From Amia ocellicauda (taxonomy: Eukaryota > Chordata > Actinopteri > Amiiformes > Amiidae), in the NCBI RefSeq assembly GCF_036373705.1, contig NC_089863.1, positions 34,680,227-34,744,226 of the forward strand: a stretch of 64,000 bases of DNA. The letters are read 5' to 3'. The notes under the pieces are model-generated. The model searched no databases, was not told the origin of the DNA, and was given only the letters and a program-made list of their open reading frames with translations. A program made the translations under genes and the position numbers. This document shows, one piece after another, positions 60,191-64,000 of the stretch (within the stretch, counting starts at the first letter, position 1; the number at the start of each line of letters is the position of its first letter).

Positions 60191-61270
60191 TTAGGTTCGG
60201 GGAATCGGCCAGCTTTTAATGGCCTCCACCTTTGAAACCTGTGGTTTGACCACTCCACCGCCCACTACGTATCCTAAATATTTGGCCTCTTGCAAGCCCA
60301 CAAAGCACTTGTCTGGGTTTGCGGTCAGACCTGCTTGTTTCAAACTACTCAGCACGGCTTCCACTTTGGATAGATGGTCATCCCATGTTTCTGTAAAGAT
60401 AACAATATTGTCAATGTACGCAGATGCATAGTCCAGGTGTGGTTGGAGAATTTTATCCATTAGTCTTTGGAACGTTGCAGGAGTTCCATGTAGCCCAAAC
60501 AGCATTACTTTATACTGTAATAACCCAAATGGGGTGGCGAAGGCAGTTTTTTCACGAGCTGCTGGCGTCAACGGAATTTGCCAGTATCCTTTGGTAAGGT
60601 CTAGTGTGGTTATGTACCAGGCCTTACCAAGCCTCTCGATCAGCTCATCTACCCTTGGCATGGGGTAGGCATCGAATTTTGATACTGCATTTAACTGCCG
60701 GAAGTCGTTACAAAATCGCCACGTACCATTGGGTTTTGCAACCATCAAATAAGGACTACACCATGGGCTATGCGACTCTTCTATAACGTCTAAGGCTTTC
60801 ATTAATTCTATTTCCTTATAGACTTCAGCTTTCTGAGCGGCCGGAACCCGGTACGGTCTTATTTTTACCCTCACGCCAGGGGCCGTTATAATATCATGTG
60901 CTATGGCATTAGTTCTACCAGGTGTCAATGAAAATACATCGCAATGTCGACATATCAATTCGTGAACTTCTTGGACCTGTTTAGGTGTCAACTCTGGACC
61001 AATGTTTACGGGACCGGTCTCCTCTCGATTGTCGCTGCCCCCTTTTATTTGTATCTGGGTGGGACAGCAGTTAACTTGTCCTGACCCCCCTAATAGCCCT
61101 TCTCGGTCTATCCATGGTTTTAATAGATTGACATGGTAAAGCTGTTCCTTCTTACGCTTGTCAGGTTGTCGGACCTTATAATTTACTGGCCCCACAGCCT
61201 CAATAACTTCGTACGGCCCTTGCCAATGGGCGAAGAGTTTACTTTCTGGCATGGGGACCAACACCAACAC
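60191..61270 (-). pseudogene. Ty3/gypsy pol, integrase C-terminus followed by reverse transcriptase
   Basis: A 359-codon frame. It begins in the integrase C-terminal GPY/F module (HWQGPYEVIEAVGP, then YHVNLLKPW), passes through a linker, and enters RT: SPYLMVAKPNGTWRFC, LDLTKGYWQIPL, FGLHGTPATFQRLMD and the catalytic box YIDN where YIDD is expected. It ends VEAIKSWPIPRT then TAA, and only a few codons further the LTR starts, so RNase H is deleted. Integrase precedes RT, opposite to ordinary Ty3/gypsy order. Confidence 0.88.
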
Positions 61271-62758
61271 CCTATCTCCTGGCTGAAACTGACGGATTTT
61301 AGCAGTTTTATTTTACTGCTGTGCTTGTCGCCCTTGGGCTTGTTTCAAGTGTTTGGTGACTATGGGGGTGATTCTATCAATGTGGTCTTGCATCTGGAGG
61401 ATGTGGTCTATTAAGTTCTTACCTTCGTTACTTTGCTCCTCCCATGCTTCCCTGGCAATGTCCAAGATACCCCGTGGTTGACACCCATATAACAACTAGA
61501 ACGCTGAAAATCCTGTGGAAGATTGGGGAACTTCCCGAACAGCAAACATGAGGTAGGGCAAGAGCAAATCCCAGTCCTTTCCATCTTTGGATATCACCTT
61601 TTTAAGCATTGACTTTAGAGTTTTATTAAAACGTTCAACCAACCCATCCGTCTGCGGATGGTAGACTGAGGTTTTGATGGGTTTGATTTGCAACATTTTG
61701 CACAAGTCTTGCATTAGTCTACTCACGAAGGGGGTCCCTTGATCCGTCAGGATCTCTTTGGGGATCCCCACTCTAGCGAATACCTGAATGAGTTATTTTG
61801 CAATAGTCTTCGAGGCCATAGTCCTCAATGGAATGGCCTCGGGGTACCTAGTGGCATAATCGAGGATTACCAGGACGTACTCATGGCCCCTGGCCGATTT
61901 ATTCAGTGGACCCACTAAATCCATGGCCACCCTTTCAAAAGGGACCTCTATTATGGGCATGGGTTGCAGTGGGGCTCTAAGATGAGGTCTGGGGCTGGCT
62001 CTCTGGCATTCCGGACAGGATTTACAGAAATGTTCTACCTCCTTGTTAATCCCCACCCAGTAAAACCGTTGAGTTATGCGTTGCAGTGTTTTCTCGCTTC
62101 CCAAATGTGCCCCAAACAGATGATTGTGAGCTAACCTAAGCACCCTTAAACGATATGCCCGAGGTACTAGCAGTTGTTCAACGTGACTACCGTTGATTAT
62201 AGTGACCCGATATAATAAGTCATTTTTAACTATAAAATGTTCATGTGGATTCACAATTGCATTCTCCACCGGTACATCGTTTATGGTTACAACCTTCCCC
62301 CGAACATGTACTAAAGTTGGATCCTGTGATTGCTCCCGTCCAAAATTCCTGGTTAAGGGTTGGAAAGTATCATACCAGGTTTCTGTCCTGTTTTCCCCAA
62401 TGTCAATCACTTCCTCCCCTGTTTCGTCTAAAATCTCTCTGGGGGAGCACTGGGTGCTTACCCCTTTCCCCATTCTTTTCCCCATTTCCAGCAACAACAC
62501 TCTATTACTCAGAGATCCCTTTCGTTTCTCACAACGTCGCGGTCGACGTGTTTTATACACTTTTTTGAGCCGTGGCCCCTCGAATATTGCCTCCATAAAT
62601 GGAATCACGGTGAACAAGCTCTCCGCAGTATCTCTTTCTACAATGTCAGTGGAAGCTGGGTCATCTAATTGCCCCATCGACTGCACCACTTCCTTAAACC
62701 CTGGAAAATCTCTCCCCAGTATCACCTTATGGGGTATCTTGTTCACCACCCCCACCCG
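61271..62758 (-). pseudogene. Ty3/gypsy pol, integrase zinc-binding and catalytic core
   Basis: Frame 62755-61793 ends with the HHCC domain (HNHLFGAHLGSEKT ... FCKSCPECQ) and the first catalytic Asp (VAMDLVGP). A TAA at about 61790 interrupts. Frame 61771-61496 supplies the second Asp (LTDQGTPF) and the Glu (LVERFNKTLKS). A further break lies near 61493 and the next before 61270. All three catalytic residues survive but the frame does not. Confidence 0.88.
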
Positions 62759-63944
62759 TTACTGTGTCACGTGCCCCTTAAATTCCACAGTGGCTAGGGT
62801 GGTTGGGTAACGCTTTATGTCCCCATGTATGCAAGTGATCCCTACTGTGAGATGTTTACCTACTTGGTTGGCAGTGACTAGATCCGAAGTTACCAGCGTC
62901 ATTGAGCTGCCAGTATCTATGAGAGCTGTCACCTTATTTCCATTTACCCCCACTTCTGCTAAACACGGAGGTTCTCCTGGAATGGCAATACTTCCACAAA
63001 ACTGTTGCCCTGTATTACATTGCATAAACTCCTCAGTTTGGGGGCAATTTCTGGCAATGTGGCCCATATTATTACATTTGTAACATCTGTAATAAGTGTA
63101 ATCCACCCCTTCCCTCATACGTGTTAACCCTGCCCCTGGTCCCTGCCATTGTCCCTTCGCAGCCACCTGTCGCCCGTCATTCCTCTTGGTAAGTGGCTTA
63201 CCCATCTTCATGTGGGGAGGTTGTCTTCCTCCCGTTGGATCTGGGGTTCTGGGCGTATGTCCTGGTGGAGTGGTTGAGCGAACCAATTCCTCAGCCGCTA
63301 GTTGCCGCTCCACTAATGAGATAAACTCCTCGAGGGTGGCTGGGTTCCCCTGGCCTACCCACTTCCTCAGGCTGGCCGGTAGGGCACGGAGATAGCGATC
63401 CATCACCAGGACCTCCACCACCTTGTGACTGCTGTGGACATCTGGAGATAGCCACCTACTGGCTAAATGTATCAAGCCGAGAACGAGGTGGACGTGCGGT
63501 ATCATAGGTCCAGGCATGAAACTTTTGGGCTCTTAACGCAGATGTGACTCCCGCCCGGGCCAGGATCTCCGCCTTTAGGGTGTCGTATTCATCAGCATCC
63601 GAAGGTGTCAGGTCGGAGTAGGCCTTCTGGGCATCTCCAACAAGGAAGGGGGCGAGTATGCCAGCCCACTTGTCCCTTGGCCAGGCTTCTCGAGTTGCAG
63701 TCCTCTCAAGGGCTAGAAGATAGGCCTCCACATCATCCCCAGCAGTCATTTTATTCAGTACATGCGTTGACCGGATGGAAGTATGCAAAGAAGCTGGGGC
63801 AGCGGCCATTTGTTCCAGGCGACGGAACATGGCTTCTTGTTCAGCCTTTGCTGCCTATAGCTCCTCTGTGTGAATCCGATTGGTCTCCTGTTGCACGGCT
63901 GTGGCGTTCGTCAGCGCATGTACCAGGGCCTCAAGGTTCGCCAT
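62759..63944 (-). pseudogene. Ty3/gypsy gag and protease
   Basis: Start ATG at 63944 (MANLEALVHALTNATAV). TAG near 63856 interrupts. Capsid-like region 63830-63456, then a frameshift to 63517-62759. The latter has a CCHC zinc knuckle (CYKCNNMGHIARNC, near 63070) and protease motif ALIDTGSSMTLV (near 62920). A TAA at 62759-62761 separates it from pol. Confidence 0.85.
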
Positions 63945-64000
63945 GTCTTCTTCTGAGCGTTCTAGGCTGGAGGGTACTGTATGGTATATCTACAGTTTTA
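63945..64000 (-). other. 5' leader of the gypsy element, cut by the window edge
   Basis: Only about 55 bp upstream of the gag ATG is visible. The primer-binding site and 5' LTR are not in the window. Confidence 0.4.

Overview
This window is vertebrate nuclear DNA, most likely from a ray-finned fish outside the teleosts (sturgeon, gar or bowfin grade). That placement is inferred from repeat content: CR1-type LINE tails, a tRNA-derived SINE whose 3' end reads 'gccctggataagtgtctgct', many fish-type Tc1 elements, a DIRS-like element and a Ty3/gypsy element with integrase ahead of reverse transcriptase. Genes are intron-rich with canonical GT-AG sites. I see no rRNA, tRNA gene, CRISPR array or bacterial-type operon.

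Layout. 1-8758: the 3' five coding exons of an MS4A-family four-pass membrane protein gene (+ strand), its 3' flank and a DIRS-like retrotransposon relic. 9832-22900: CR1 LINEs, a decayed C2H2 zinc-finger gene, and a cluster of broken Tc1 elements. 22950-25979: a two-exon C2H2 zinc-finger gene (- strand) with a GC-rich promoter. 27246-28175: a PIP5K pseudogene and a minisatellite. 28215-34000: CR1 and L1/Tx1-like LINE fragments and two Tc1-superfamily elements. 35110-36512: EGF-like exons, one of them present as an inverted repeat. 36994-42865: a complete 22-exon maestro heat-like repeat (MROH) gene (- strand), open for 929 residues. 43919-44370: a foldback element and a Tc1 end. 45290-59247: a second, inverted MS4A gene (- strand) with a frameshift, several insertions, and an unclassified TIR-bounded element in its first intron. 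59645-64000: a degenerate Gmr1-like Ty3/gypsy element (- strand) running off the window.

The main organising feature is an inverted segmental duplication. About 8.7 kb at the left (1-8758, + orientation) matches about 7.1 kb at the right (45557-52690, - orientation), covering MS4A exons, introns, the 3' flank including an AATAAA, and the DIRS relic. The two arms enclose about 37 kb holding the zinc-finger and MROH genes. Insertions found in one arm only (a piggyBac-like element, a SINE-like unit and a compound block on the left; a full Tc1 and a 76-bp Tc1 MITE on the right) give a relative order of events. The left MS4A copy is intact as far as seen. The right copy lost a net 25 bp in exon 3 and should stop before TM4.

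All exon boundaries were read by hand from splice sites, phase and copy-to-copy conservation. Family names rest on remembered family motifs, not on a database search.
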